Positions 36,232-44,749 of a stretch of 64,000 bases of DNA are shown here, one piece after another (position 1 is the stretch's first letter; each line of letters begins with the position of its first letter). The translations under genes and the position numbers were made by a program. Below the pieces are notes generated by a model. That model worked only from the letters and a program-made list of their open reading frames with translations, made no database searches and was not told the DNA's origin. The DNA comes from Pseudomonadota bacterium (GTDB lineage Bacteria; Pseudomonadota; Alphaproteobacteria; Rhizobiales; Xanthobacteraceae), in assembly GCA_018242205.1 (NCBI GenBank), contig JAFECJ010000004.1, positions 62,001 through 126,000 of the forward strand, in the 5' to 3' direction.

Positions 36232-37404
36232 ATGATTCCCAATGCCTGGTCGGGCTTCGATTTCGCGCTCGGCGACGATGTCGATATGCTGCGCCAGTCG
36301 GTCGGCGACTTCGCGCGCGACCGCATCGCCCCGCGGGCCGACGAGATCGATCGCACCAACACCTTCCCGCGCGACCTGTGGCCGGAGATGGGTGCGCTCG
36401 GCCTGCATGGCATCACCGTCAGCGAGGAGTATGGCGGCTCCGCGCTCGGCTACCTGGCGCATTGCGTGGCGATGGAGGAGGTGTCGCGGGCCTCCGCCGC
36501 GGTCGGCTTGTCCTACGGCGCGCATTCCAATCTCTGCGTCAACCAGATCAACCGCAACGGCAGCGACGCGCAGAAGCGCAAATATCTGCCCAAGCTGATT
36601 TCCGGCGAGCATGTCGGCGCGCTGGCGATGTCGGAGCCGGGCGCCGGCTCCGACGTGGTGTCGATGAAGACCCGCGCCGACAAGGTCGGCGACCGCTATG
36701 TGCTCAACGGCTCGAAGATGTGGATCACCAACGGTCCGGTCGCCGACACGTTCGTGATCTACGCCAAGACCGACCGCACCGCCGGCGCTCGCGGCATCAC
36801 CGCCTTTCTGGTCGAGAAGGGCTTTAAAGGTTTCGCGCCGGCGCAGAAGCTCGACAAGCTCGGCATGCGCGGCTCCGATACCTCGGAGCTCGTGTTCACC
36901 GATTGCGAGGTGCCGGAAGAGAACGTGCTCGGCGTCGAGGGCAACGGCGTCAACGTGCTGATGTCGGGCCTCGATTACGAACGCGTCGTGCTGGCCGCCG
37001 GTCCGCTCGGCATCATGCAGGCCTGCATGGATGTCGTGATCCCATACGTGCACGACCGCCACCAATTCGGCCAGTCGATTGGCCGCTTCCAGTTGATCCA
37101 GGCCAAGCTCGCCGACATGTATGTGACGATGAATGCCGCCAAGGCTTATGTCTATGCGGTGGCGAAGGCCTGCGATGATGGTCGTACCACCCGCGAGGAT
37201 GCCGCCGGTGCTATCCTGTATGCTGCCGAGCGCGCCACCTGGATGGCACTGGAGGCGATCCAGTGCCTGGGCGGCAATGGCTACATCAACGACTTTTCGA
37301 CAGGCCGCCTGCTGCGCGACGCCAAGCTGTATGAGATCGGAGCCGGCACGTCGGAAATCCGCCGCATGCTGATCGGCCGGGAGATTTTCGAAAAGACGCG
37401 CTGA
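36232..37404 (+). CDS. ivd: Isovaleryl-CoA dehydrogenase
   Basis: A 390-residue acyl-CoA dehydrogenase. The catalytic Glu of isovaleryl-CoA dehydrogenases lies in [16 protein letters not shown] at residue 250, an IVD position not used by short-chain acyl-CoA dehydrogenases. FAD-binding segments [12 protein letters not shown] and [20 protein letters not shown] are present. It oxidises isovaleryl-CoA to 3-methylcrotonyl-CoA in leucine breakdown. The next enzyme's beta subunit (mccB) is 16 kb away at 53489-55096, so the pathway is not clustered here. ATG 36232 follows a ccggagg site. Confidence 0.93.
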   Translation: MIPNAWSGFDFALGDDVDMLRQSVGDFARDRIAPRADEIDRTNTFPRDLWPEMGALGLHGITVSEEYGGSALGYLAHCVAMEEVSRASAAVGLSYGAHSNLCVNQINRNGSDAQKRKYLPKLISGEHVGALAMSEPGAGSDVVSMKTRADKVGDRYVLNGSKMWITNGPVADTFVIYAKTDRTAGARGITAFLVEKGFKGFAPAQKLDKLGMRGSDTSELVFTDCEVPEENVLGVEGNGVNVLMSGLDYERVVLAAGPLGIMQACMDVVIPYVHDRHQFGQSIGRFQLIQAKLADMYVTMNAAKAYVYAVAKACDDGRTTREDAAGAILYAAERATWMALEAIQCLGGNGYINDFSTGRLLRDAKLYEIGAGTSEIRRMLIGREIFEKTR

Positions 37405-37424
37405 CCCGACGGACGGAGGTCGCC

Positions 37425-37820
37425 ATGCAGATATCGGTCCAGCCTTTCCTGATGTTCGAGGGCAAGGCCGAGGAGGCGATGAACTTCTATGTCTCGCTGT
37501 TCCCCGAGGGATGGATCACCGACATCAGCCGCTACGGCCCCGGCGAGCAGGGCAAGGAAGGCTCGGTCAAACTGGCGAGGTTCACGCTCGCCGGGCAGAG
37601 CGTGATGTGCATCGACAGCCCGGTGAAGCATGCCTTCACCTTCACGCCGGCGTTCTCGTTCTTCGTCGATGTGCCGTCCGAAGCCGAGTTGCGGCGGCTG
37701 GCGACGGTGCTGGGCGAGGGCGGCGGCGTCATGATGCCGCTCGCCAATTACGGCTTCAGCAAGCTCTTCACCTGGGTCAACGATCGCTTCGGCGTATCCT
37801 GGCAACTCAACTGGCCCTGA
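37425..37820 (+). CDS. VOC-superfamily protein (PhnB/3-dmu-9_3-mt type)
   Basis: A 131-residue glyoxalase-fold protein with the PhnB-type pattern: VQPFLMFEGKAEEAMNFYVSLFP at the N-terminus and a C-terminal YGFSKLFTWVNDRFGVSWQL, where the W-x-N-DxFGVSWQ segment is diagnostic. The pseudo-metal site residues are not all conserved, as usual for this subgroup, and no enzyme activity is assigned. It directly follows ivd (20 bases, likely cotranscribed). Confidence 0.87.
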   Translation: MQISVQPFLMFEGKAEEAMNFYVSLFPEGWITDISRYGPGEQGKEGSVKLARFTLAGQSVMCIDSPVKHAFTFTPAFSFFVDVPSEAELRRLATVLGEGGGVMMPLANYGFSKLFTWVNDRFGVSWQLNWP

Positions 37821-37833
37821 GGCAGCGCCGCGT

Positions 37834-38943
37834 CTAACGATGCACCGACACCGCCTGGGCGCGCTGATGGCGCGCCAGCGCGTGCTCGATCAACACGTCC
37901 ATCAGCTTGCCTTGCGGCAGGCCGCTCGCCTCCCACAGCTTCGGATACATGCTGATATTGGTGAAGCCGGGCAGGGTGTTGGCCTCGTTGACCAGAATGC
38001 GGTCGCCGCTGAGGAAGAAGTCGATCCGCGCCATGCCGTCGCAGCACAAGGTGTTGAAAGTCTTGATCGCCAGCGCCTTGAAGGTGTCGCTCTGTTCCTT
38101 CGATAGCCGCGCCGGTATGACCAGCGCGGCGCCGGCAGCGTCGGTGTATTTGGCGGTGTACGAGTAAAAGCCGTGCCTGCTGTCGGGCACGATCTCGCCG
38201 AGTTCGGAGGCGTGGGTGTCGCCCTTGCCGTCCTCGAGCACCGAGCATTCGATCTCGCGCGCGTTCGGGACGCTCTCCTCGATCAGGATCTTGCGGTCGT
38301 AGCGGAAGGCCAGTTCGCAGGCAGCCTTGAATTCCTGCGCATTGCTCGCCTTGGAGACGCCGACCGACGAACCCATATTGGCTGGCTTGACGAACACTTC
38401 CGCCGTGCCGACGGCGCGTACGGCCTCGTCGTAGGACAGCGGCGCGGCCGCCGTGAATGAAACGAAGCGCGACGTCGGCAGGCCGGCGTCGCGGATCAGC
38501 CGCTTGGCGACGTCCTTGTCCATCGAAACCGCCGAACCGACGACACCGGAGCCCACATAAGGCACGTCGGCGAGTTCAAGCGCGCCCTGCACCGTGCCGT
38601 CCTCGCCATGCGGGCCATGCAGCACGGGAAAAACAGCGTCGATGGCGGGCAGTTCGCGCATCGCCTGATCGCCTTGCGCCAGCACGACGCGGCCGTGGCC
38701 GCCGGGCAGGAATGAGAGCTGTGGACCGGCTTCCGGCACGACGAGTTCACTCGCGCCGGTGCCAGCGCCATTGCCGGCATCGGCCGGCAGCCAGCGGCCA
38801 TCGCGCGTGATACCGACCAGCATCGTCTCGTAGCGCTCGGGATCGAGCGAGCGCAGCACGTTCGCCGCCGAAGCCCGCGACACGTCATGCTCGGCCGACC
38901 GGCCGCCGAACAGGATGGCCACTCTGAGCTTTTTGCCTTGCAT
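37834..38943 (-). CDS. ddl: D-alanine--D-alanine ligase
   Basis: A 369-residue Ddl that makes D-Ala-D-Ala for peptidoglycan. The FGGRSAEHDVSRASA start (about 12-26), the ATP-grasp domain with PANMGSSVGVSKA (about 197-209), and NEANTLPGFTNISMYPKLWEASG near 318-340 are all present. This length is the alphaproteobacterial long type. The ATG at 38943 is used (MQGKKLRVAILFG); an upstream extension would add a stretch not found in the family. No mur genes are near, so this may be a secondary copy. Confidence 0.94.
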   Translation of the reverse strand: MQGKKLRVAILFGGRSAEHDVSRASAANVLRSLDPERYETMLVGITRDGRWLPADAGNGAGTGASELVVPEAGPQLSFLPGGHGRVVLAQGDQAMRELPAIDAVFPVLHGPHGEDGTVQGALELADVPYVGSGVVGSAVSMDKDVAKRLIRDAGLPTSRFVSFTAAAPLSYDEAVRAVGTAEVFVKPANMGSSVGVSKASNAQEFKAACELAFRYDRKILIEESVPNAREIECSVLEDGKGDTHASELGEIVPDSRHGFYSYTAKYTDAAGAALVIPARLSKEQSDTFKALAIKTFNTLCCDGMARIDFFLSGDRILVNEANTLPGFTNISMYPKLWEASGLPQGKLMDVLIEHALARHQRAQAVSVHR

Positions 38944-39089
38944 ATCAACGCGCCTCCGGTTGCCCGGACCTAAAGCCAACCGCCCCGAAAGCGCAAGGCC
39001 GGCGGCCGCGGGAGCGGGCGTTAACTATTCGCTTTGCCGAATCGGGTCATCCATTGGCCGACCAAGACGCTCAGCCCATGGAGGCCCGC

Positions 39090-39374
39090 ATGATGCGCGT
39101 GCGACTGAAAGCCGACGGCCGGATCGTCGAAATCGCCCCGGACGGCCGCGAGATCACGCTGGAGCACAAGGACCCCGCCGCTTTCGTGCGGCAGGTGCGG
39201 GCGCGTTGCGGGCTCACCCAGGGGGCATTCGCTGAAAAGATCGAGGTGCCGATCGAGACGGTGCGCAACTGGGAGCAGGGCAAGCGTAATCCGCGCGGGC
39301 CGGCGCGGGCGCTATTGAAGCTGATCGACAAGGCGCCGGAAGCGGCCTTCGCCGCGCTCGGCGGACGGCGCTAG
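39090..39374 (+). CDS. Helix-turn-helix protein, NadS/HigA-antitoxin-like, unpaired
   Basis: A 94-residue protein with a Xre-type helix-turn-helix: VRARCGLTQGAFAEKIEVPIETVRNWEQGKR (about 42-72). The recognition helix plus NWEQGKRxPxGPARALLKLID is typical of HigA-2/NadS antitoxins paired with RelE/HigB-like toxins. No toxin gene is recognised on either side, so it is unpaired or a plain regulator. GGAGG (39080-39084) is spaced 5 bases from ATG 39090; earlier starts (ATG 39078, TTG 39054) are possible. A REP-like repeat starts right at its stop. Confidence 0.8.
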   Translation: MMRVRLKADGRIVEIAPDGREITLEHKDPAAFVRQVRARCGLTQGAFAEKIEVPIETVRNWEQGKRNPRGPARALLKLIDKAPEAAFAALGGRR

Positions 39375-39422
39375 CGCCCGAACCCGAAAAGCGGGAACCG
39401 GGTTTCGGGCAAGATCATGCGC
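39374..39422. repeat. REP-like palindrome, copy 3
   Basis: A third copy of the 18900 and 21209 elements (core cccgaaaagcgggaaccgggtttcggg, right arm gatcatgcgc), beginning at the stop of the helix-turn-helix gene and lying between convergent genes. Confidence 0.75.
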
Positions 39423-39427
39423 AGAGT

Positions 39428-40252
39428 TTACGCCCGGACCGGGCGCGCTTCGGGCCGATAGCGGGCAACCCGCATCAGCACGTACATCGCAACCAGCGTG
39501 CCGACATAGGCGAGGAGCTGCAACCCGGTCGGCTGCGACACGTAACCGATCAGCGTGTGCATGAGCTGGCCGAACAGGCTCTTCTCGCTCAGCACCCAGG
39601 ACGTATCCCACACCGTCTCGCCCATCCGGTTGATGACGCCGGCGTTGTAGAGGAACTGCGCCGACTGCGCCGCCATGCCGGCGGCGAGCAGCGCGATCAG
39701 CCAGCTCGTCACGGCGAAGATGTAGCGCTGCGGAATGGCCAGCAGGCCGGCATAGGTCAGCCCGGTGAAGGCCGCGCCGGCGAGAATGCCGAGCACGCCG
39801 CCGGTCAGTAGCGACAGGCCGGAGGTGCCCTGCGCGAAGATGCCGTAGAGGAACAGCACCACTTCCGAGCCTTCGCGCAGCACCGCAAGGCCGACGACCA
39901 CGGCGAGGGCGGTGAGCGGCTTGGCGCCTTCGCTGACTTCATGACCGATGGTCCGCATTTCGGCGGCGATCTCGCGGCCGTGCCGCGCCATCCAGGCGTT
40001 GTGCCACATCAGCATGACGACGGCGATGCCGAGCACGGTCGCGTTGAACAGTTCCTGGCCGATGCCCTCGAAGGCCTGCGAGATGGCGCCGGCGAAGATC
40101 GCCACGACCGCTGCGCCAAGAATGCCGGCGGCGACGCCGATTGTGATCCAGCGGCCGCGGCTGGTTACGCCGCGCGTGGCCGCCATGACAATGCCGATGA
40201 TGAGGCCGGCCTCGATGACTTCACGAAAGACGATGATCAGGGCGCCGAGCAT
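39428..40252 (-). CDS. FTR1-family iron permease
   Basis: A 274-residue membrane protein with seven helices and the two FTR1 motifs REVIEAGL (10-17) and LREGSEVVLFLYG (about 125-137), both of RExxE type, used for Fe transport. It belongs to the EfeU/FTR1 group. It lies downstream of a cupredoxin gene on the same strand (gap about 90 bases), the usual partner of FTR1 permeases; together they form an oxidation-coupled iron uptake pair. No multicopper oxidase or EfeO-type gene is present here. A dyad at 40743-40767 upstream of the pair may be an iron-control site. Confidence 0.92.
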   Translation of the reverse strand: MLGALIIVFREVIEAGLIIGIVMAATRGVTSRGRWITIGVAAGILGAAVVAIFAGAISQAFEGIGQELFNATVLGIAVVMLMWHNAWMARHGREIAAEMRTIGHEVSEGAKPLTALAVVVGLAVLREGSEVVLFLYGIFAQGTSGLSLLTGGVLGILAGAAFTGLTYAGLLAIPQRYIFAVTSWLIALLAAGMAAQSAQFLYNAGVINRMGETVWDTSWVLSEKSLFGQLMHTLIGYVSQPTGLQLLAYVGTLVAMYVLMRVARYRPEARPVRA

Positions 40253-40341
40253 GGGGTGTTCTTCAGCTGTTCAAGACGCGAGTGCAACCTATTCCGAACT
40301 GCGGCGTGGACCGCAACTCCGGTATCTCCCGCAGTACCAGT

Positions 40342-40674
40342 CTATTCCGCGACGATCACGCCCTTGGCGGTATCCTCGTGAAATTCGCCGACGAAGTCGT
40401 AGCGACCGGGCTTGAGCGGCCCGATGCGCACGGTGGCCTTCGAGCCGCCCGGGATCACCTTCTCGACCTTAAGGGCGTTGCTCTCGAATTCTTCCGGCGT
40501 GGCGTCGCTGTTGATCACGGTGATGGCGACGCGCTTGTTGGCCGGAACCTTGAGCTCGCTCGGCGTGAACTTGTGATCCTTGATGGTCAGCGTGAAGTCG
40601 TCGGCCGCCCGCGCACCGGCAGGGGCGAGGACGACGAAGGCGGCGAAGGCGGCAACGGTGAAAAAGGAGCGCAT
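40342..40674 (-). CDS. Periplasmic cupredoxin-like protein (FTR1 partner)
   Basis: A 110-residue exported protein with signal peptide (FTVAAFAAFVVLAPAGARAA) and a cupredoxin-type beta-sandwich. PEEFESNALKVEKVIPGGSK (about 60-79) and RYDFVGEFHEDTAKGVI (about 91-107) are the hallmarks of the cupredoxin_1/EfeO-type group. It has no Cys, so the classical type 1 copper site is incomplete; it probably passes iron or copper rather than acting as a blue-copper electron carrier. It is divergent from the aldo/keto reductase across a 274-base region. Confidence 0.88.
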   Translation of the reverse strand: MRSFFTVAAFAAFVVLAPAGARAADDFTLTIKDHKFTPSELKVPANKRVAITVINSDATPEEFESNALKVEKVIPGGSKATVRIGPLKPGRYDFVGEFHEDTAKGVIVAE

Positions 40675-40742
40675 GATGATCCCGGATTTTGCTCTGTCCG
40701 CCTCACAAAACCATTAAAGCGTGCCGGCGCAAGTCCTTATTT

Positions 40743-40767
40743 TCACTCTTGAATTATTCCAATGTGA
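40743..40767. promoter_or_regulatory. 25-bp dyad with GAA-N3-TTC core (candidate Irr/ICE site)
   Basis: The core GAATTATTC (40751-40759) is a perfect GAA-N3-TTC palindrome. It extends to TCAC...TTGAA-TTA-TTCCAA..GTGA, with 8 of 11 outer pairs matching around the centre at 40755. The iron-control element of Bradyrhizobium-type Irr has an AGAA-N3-TTCT-type core, so this could be an Irr site. It lies about 80 bases before the cupredoxin-FTR1 start and is the only such dyad I saw. Divergent from the aldo/keto reductase gene, so either gene could use it. Confidence 0.4.
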
Positions 40768-40948
40768 GAAGGCCGACCAATCGCTTGGCGGGGCGAGCAA
40801 TGTCGCTGCAGGGCCCGAACATTAAAAATCGTGCAGGTCTCGGTATCCTGGCCGCCGGTCCGCCTTGCACGCCCTGCGGTTGGCAGGCGGCGCGACAGGG
40901 GGCATTCTGCCGGCCCGAGGCCATTCAGCTCCGCCGGAGATATCGTTC

Positions 40949-41773
40949 ATGCAGTACGTCGACGCCCATGGTGCCCATATCCCGCAGATCGGCCTTGGCA
41001 CCATGCAACTGACTGGCGAGGCCGGCGCCCAGGCCATCCGGACCGCGCTCGATGTCGGCTACCGGCATCTCGATACCGCAGCCTTCTATGGCAATGAGAA
41101 GGAAAACGGCGCGGCGCTGCAGGCCTCCGGGGTCAGGCGCGACGACGTCTTTATCACCACCAAGGTCCGCGAGAGCGATGCCCGGCCGGACGCCTTCGCC
41201 CGCAAGGTCGATGAGTGTCTCGCCAACCTGCAACTGCCTTACGTCGATCTGCTGCTTATCCACTGGCCGAGCAAGGAGGTTCCGATCGCCGATACGATCG
41301 GCGCGCTGTGCAAGGCCAAGAAGGACGGCAAGACGCGGCATATCGGCGTTTCCAACTTCACCGTGGCGCTGCTCGACGAAGCCTGGAAGGCGGCCAGCGA
41401 GCCCTTGGTCTGCAACCAGATCGAGGTTCATCCCTTCATCAACCAGGACAAGGTGATCGCCGCCTGCGCGCGTCATGGCATGGCGGTGGTGGCTTACGTT
41501 CCGATCGCGCGCGGCAAGGTGCCGGGCGCGGAGGCGCTGGAGCGCATCGGCAAGGCGCACGGCAAGAGCGCGGCGCAGGTGTCGCTGCGCTATCTGGTCG
41601 AACGCGGCATGGTTTCCATTCCGCGCTCGTCCAATCGCGAGCACCTCAAGGCCAATCTCGACGTGTTCGACTTCAAGCTCAGCGACGCCGAGATGACGGA
41701 ACTGAAGAAGCTCAACGACACCAATATGCGCGTCGTCAGTCCGCCGCACGCGCCGCAATGGGATACGCCGTGA
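40949..41773 (+). CDS. Aldo/keto reductase (copy 1)
   Basis: A 274-residue AKR with the catalytic tetrad D42, Y47 (LDTAAFYGNE), K72 (TTKV) and H105 (LLIHWP). GVSNFTVALLDEA and IPRSSNREHLKANLDVFDFKLS near the C-terminus bind NADPH. The substrate is unknown; it resembles 2,5-diketo-D-gluconate reductase-like (DkgA/DkgB) enzymes. The ATG at 40949 follows a ccggaga site. Directly followed by a paralogue 14 bases away. Confidence 0.92.
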   Translation: MQYVDAHGAHIPQIGLGTMQLTGEAGAQAIRTALDVGYRHLDTAAFYGNEKENGAALQASGVRRDDVFITTKVRESDARPDAFARKVDECLANLQLPYVDLLLIHWPSKEVPIADTIGALCKAKKDGKTRHIGVSNFTVALLDEAWKAASEPLVCNQIEVHPFINQDKVIAACARHGMAVVAYVPIARGKVPGAEALERIGKAHGKSAAQVSLRYLVERGMVSIPRSSNREHLKANLDVFDFKLSDAEMTELKKLNDTNMRVVSPPHAPQWDTP

Positions 41774-41787
41774 CATCGGAGGTGAGC

Positions 41788-42603
41788 ATGCACTCGGTCG
41801 AGGCCAAGGGTTTCAAGATTCCGATTATCGGATTGGGCACCTGGGAATTGCGTGGCCGCGATTGCGCGCGTCTCACCGAGCAGGCAATCCGGCTCGGCTA
41901 TCGCCACATCGATACCGCGCAGATGTACGGCAACGAGGCCGAAGTCGGCGAGGGCGTGCGCGCCTCTGGCAAGCGTGCCGAGGTCATGGTGACGACAAAG
42001 ATCGCGCGCACCAACCTGGCGCCGCAGGACGTCGAGCGTTCGACCAAGGAGAGCTTGAGCAAGCTGCGCATCGACGAGATTGACCTGCTGCTCATCCATT
42101 GGCCGAACGATCGCATCCCGCTGGCGGAAACATTGGGGGCGATGGCGAAGCTGAAGCAGGCCGGCTACGTCAGACAGCTCGGCGTTTCGAACTTCACCGT
42201 CGCGCTGCTCGACGAGGCGAGCAAGGTGAGCCCCGAACCGCTGGTCTGCAATCAGATCGAATATCACCCGTTCCTCGACCAATCGAAGGTGATCGCCGCC
42301 TGCAAGAGCCACGACATCGCGGTGGTGGCCTATAGTCCGATCGCGCGCGGCTCGGCCATGGGCAACGACGTGCTCGAACGCATCGGCCGGGCGTACGGCA
42401 AGACGGGCGCGCAGGTTTCGCTGCGCTGGCTGATCCAGCAGAACATCGTCGTCATCCCGCGCACCAGCAAGCTGGCGCGGCTCGACGAGAACTTCGCTAT
42501 TTTCGACTTCACCTTGTCGGACGCCGAGATAACGGAAATCGCTCGGCTGTCGCAGGCCGGCAAACGCATCGTCAATCTGGCCTGGGCGCCGCAGTGGGAT
42601 TGA
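41788..42603 (+). CDS. Aldo/keto reductase (copy 2)
   Basis: A 271-residue AKR paralogous to the upstream gene, with tetrad D42, Y47, K71 and H104 and the same GVSNFTVALLDEA segment. Starting at ATG 41788 places ggaggtga 3 bases upstream, a very strong Shine-Dalgarno. The TTG/ATG starts further upstream would fuse it to the previous gene's reading region. Both AKRs probably share one transcript and arose by tandem duplication. Confidence 0.92.
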   Translation: MHSVEAKGFKIPIIGLGTWELRGRDCARLTEQAIRLGYRHIDTAQMYGNEAEVGEGVRASGKRAEVMVTTKIARTNLAPQDVERSTKESLSKLRIDEIDLLLIHWPNDRIPLAETLGAMAKLKQAGYVRQLGVSNFTVALLDEASKVSPEPLVCNQIEYHPFLDQSKVIAACKSHDIAVVAYSPIARGSAMGNDVLERIGRAYGKTGAQVSLRWLIQQNIVVIPRTSKLARLDENFAIFDFTLSDAEITEIARLSQAGKRIVNLAWAPQWD

Positions 42604-42618
42604 TCAGACCGTCACGAC

Positions 42619-43332
42619 ATGACCATCGGCAATGACACCGCGCTCGTCCTGTTCTCGGGCGGGCAGGATTCCACCACCTGTCTCGGCTGGGCGCTGGAGC
42701 GCTTCGCGCGCGTCGAGACCGTCGGCTTCCATTACGGCCAGCGCCATGCCGTCGAGCTCGACGTGCGGCCGCGGCTGCGCGAGGGGATCGCCGCCCTCAA
42801 GCCGGCGTGGCGCGACCGGCTGGGCGAGGATCACATGATCGCGCTCGATGCGCTCGCCGCTCTGTCCGAGACGGCGCTGACGCGGGACACCGCCATCGTC
42901 TTCGCCGAAAACGGACTGCCGAACACCTTCGTGCCGGCGCGCAATCTGATCTTCTTCACCTTCGCCGGCGCGCTGGCCTTCCGCCGCGGCGCCCGTCACA
43001 TCGTCGCCGGTATGTGCGAGACCGACTATTCCGGCTACCCCGATTGCCGCGACGACACGGTGAAGGCGATGCAGGTAGCGCTCAGCCTCGGCCTCGACCG
43101 GCGCCTCACGATCCATACGCCCCTGATGTGGGTCGACAAGGCCGGAACCTTCGCCATGGCGCGCGACATTGCGGGGCAGGCATTCCTCGACCTCATTGTC
43201 GAACAAACACATACCTGCTACTTGGGCGACCGCTCGCACCGTCACCCTTGGGGGTACGGCTGCGGCGCCTGTCCGGCGTGCGAATTACGTGCGCAAGGCT
43301 ATGCCAAATTCCGTGCCGACAGCCCCGCCTGA
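42619..43332 (+). CDS. queC: 7-cyano-7-deazaguanine synthase
   Basis: A 237-residue QueC that makes preQ0 from 7-carboxy-7-deazaguanine with ATP and ammonia, in queuosine or archaeosine-type 7-deazaguanine synthesis. ATP-pyrophosphatase P-loop SGGQDS at 13-18. The C-terminal zinc cysteines appear as Cys in HTCYLG and in [10 protein letters not shown] (about 200-224). queD and queE are not in this window; the neighbouring YhhQ-type transporter (43368-43931) may supply precursor. Confidence 0.94.
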   Translation: MTIGNDTALVLFSGGQDSTTCLGWALERFARVETVGFHYGQRHAVELDVRPRLREGIAALKPAWRDRLGEDHMIALDALAALSETALTRDTAIVFAENGLPNTFVPARNLIFFTFAGALAFRRGARHIVAGMCETDYSGYPDCRDDTVKAMQVALSLGLDRRLTIHTPLMWVDKAGTFAMARDIAGQAFLDLIVEQTHTCYLGDRSHRHPWGYGCGACPACELRAQGYAKFRADSPA

Positions 43333-43367
43333 TCGGCTTTCAACTGACCTCACGAGCTGACCCCGCA

Positions 43368-43931
43368 ATGTCGATTGAAATGCGCAAGAACATGGAAGGC
43401 GCGCTCTTCCTTGTGCTGTTCTGCCTCACCATTCCCGCCGCCAACTGGATGATCGGCCATGTCGGCACGGTCTGCGCCGCGAACAGTCCGTGTCTGGTGC
43501 CGGTGGCGCCGGGCTTGATGGCGCCGTCGGGCGTGCTGATGATCGGTGCGGCGCTGGTGCTGCGCGATCTGGTACAGCGCCGGCTCGGCGTCGAATTCGG
43601 CATCGGTGCCATCATCGCCGGCGCGCTGATCTCGGCGGCGATCGCGCCGGCCGCGCTGGTCACCGCCTCTGCGGCGGCCTTCCTGCTGTCGGAGGGCGCC
43701 GATTTCGCGATCTATACGCCGCTCGCCAAACGGCGCCTGGTGTTCGCGGTGATCGCCTCCGGCATGGCCGGACTGGTCATCGACTCCATCGTATTCCTCT
43801 ATCTCGCCTTCGGCTCGCTCGACTTCCTCGCCGGGCAGGTCGTCGGCAAGGCCTGGATGGTGCTACTGTCGATCCCGCTGGTAGCTTATCTGCGTCGCCG
43901 CGACGCGCGCCTCGGCCTGATGCCGGCCTGA
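43368..43931 (+). CDS. Queuosine precursor transporter-like (YhhQ/VUT, DUF165) membrane protein
   Basis: A 187-residue protein with about six transmembrane helices. The YhhQ-type pattern GVLMIGAALVLRDLVQRRLGVEFG (about 55-78) is clear, as is the following helix pair. The family member YhhQ imports preQ0/preQ1 in E. coli. Position directly after queC (35 bases) supports a role in deazaguanine salvage alongside de novo synthesis. Confidence 0.85.
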   Translation: MSIEMRKNMEGALFLVLFCLTIPAANWMIGHVGTVCAANSPCLVPVAPGLMAPSGVLMIGAALVLRDLVQRRLGVEFGIGAIIAGALISAAIAPAALVTASAAAFLLSEGADFAIYTPLAKRRLVFAVIASGMAGLVIDSIVFLYLAFGSLDFLAGQVVGKAWMVLLSIPLVAYLRRRDARLGLMPA

Positions 43932-43951
43932 TATCTGACACGAGAAAGTCC

Positions 43952-44692
43952 ATGACCGTATCACCGATGACCATGACCGCGTCGCCCGTCGCGGCCAATC
44001 CGAAGACTCTTGAGGTGCTGCGCACCGTCACCACCGGAACCGTCACGACGATGCTGCTGAAGAAGGGCATCCGCCATTCCTGGATGAAGGGTGCGATGCC
44101 GTTCGGCTTCAGCGGCAAGCGCATCGTCGGCGCGGCCTTCACCTTGCGCTTCGTCCCGGTGCGCGAGGATCTGGCGACGCCGGCGAGCTGGCTAAACCCG
44201 ATCTCGACGCGCTCGGCCATCGAGGCCATGCCGGAGGGCTGCATCTGCGTCGCCGACGCCATGGGCGTCACCGGCGCCGGCATCTTCGGCGACATCCTGT
44301 GCATGCGCATGGTCAAGCGCAACGTGCAGGCGCTGATCACCGACGGCGTGATGCGCGACAAGCACGGCGTGCTGGCGACCGGCCTGCCGGTCTGGTGTCA
44401 GGGCGTGGCGGCGCCGGCCTCGGTCAACCAGCTCACCTTCGTCGGCTGGAACGAGCCGATCGGCTGCGGCGGCTCGGCCATCTTCCCGGGCGACATCATC
44501 GTCGCCGATGACGATGGCGCGGTGGTGATCCCGAGCGACTTGGTCGAATTCGTCACCCACGAAGGCGCCGAGCACGAGCTGATGGAAAGTTGGCTGGTGC
44601 AGGAAGTGGAGAAGGGCGCCAAGCTCCCCGGTCTCTATCCGCCCAACGACGAGAACAAGGCGCGCTACGAAGCCTGGAAGAAGTCGCGCTAG
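43952..44692 (+). CDS. RraA-like (HMG/CHA aldolase-type) protein
   Basis: A 246-residue protein of the RraA/dimethylmenaquinone-methyltransferase-like fold. TTGTVTTMLLKKGIR in the first part and GDILCMRMVKRNVQALITDGVMRDK (about 109-133) carry the Gly-Asp and Arg-Asp residues that bind Mg2+ and substrate in HMG/CHA aldolases. GDIIVADDDGAVVIP (about 179-193) is also typical. It may be a 4-carboxy-4-hydroxy-2-oxoadipate or oxaloacetate aldolase-type enzyme; an RNase E regulator role should not be assumed. Confidence 0.85.
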   Translation: MTVSPMTMTASPVAANPKTLEVLRTVTTGTVTTMLLKKGIRHSWMKGAMPFGFSGKRIVGAAFTLRFVPVREDLATPASWLNPISTRSAIEAMPEGCICVADAMGVTGAGIFGDILCMRMVKRNVQALITDGVMRDKHGVLATGLPVWCQGVAAPASVNQLTFVGWNEPIGCGGSAIFPGDIIVADDDGAVVIPSDLVEFVTHEGAEHELMESWLVQEVEKGAKLPGLYPPNDENKARYEAWKKSR

Positions 44693-44715
44693 ATCGCGTT
44701 CGTTTCGGATGTGAT

Positions 44716-44748
44716 ACGGTCCCCGTCGCTTGCCGCGGCGGGGGCCGT
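44716..44748 (+). terminator. Stem-loop directly before the DUF218 gene start
   Basis: acggtccccg (44716-44725) and cgggggccgt (44739-44748) form a 10-bp stem with one G:U pair. It lies 24 bases after the RraA-like stop and ends 1 base before the ATG at 44750. It could end the upstream transcript, or hinder translation of the downstream gene. Confidence 0.45.
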
Positions 44749-44749
44749 C

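Noticed and set aside
39543..39570. GTAACC in the FTR1 coding region as a second sigma-F-type promoter
   Set aside because: No CGAA lies 16 bases downstream and the site is inside a gene.
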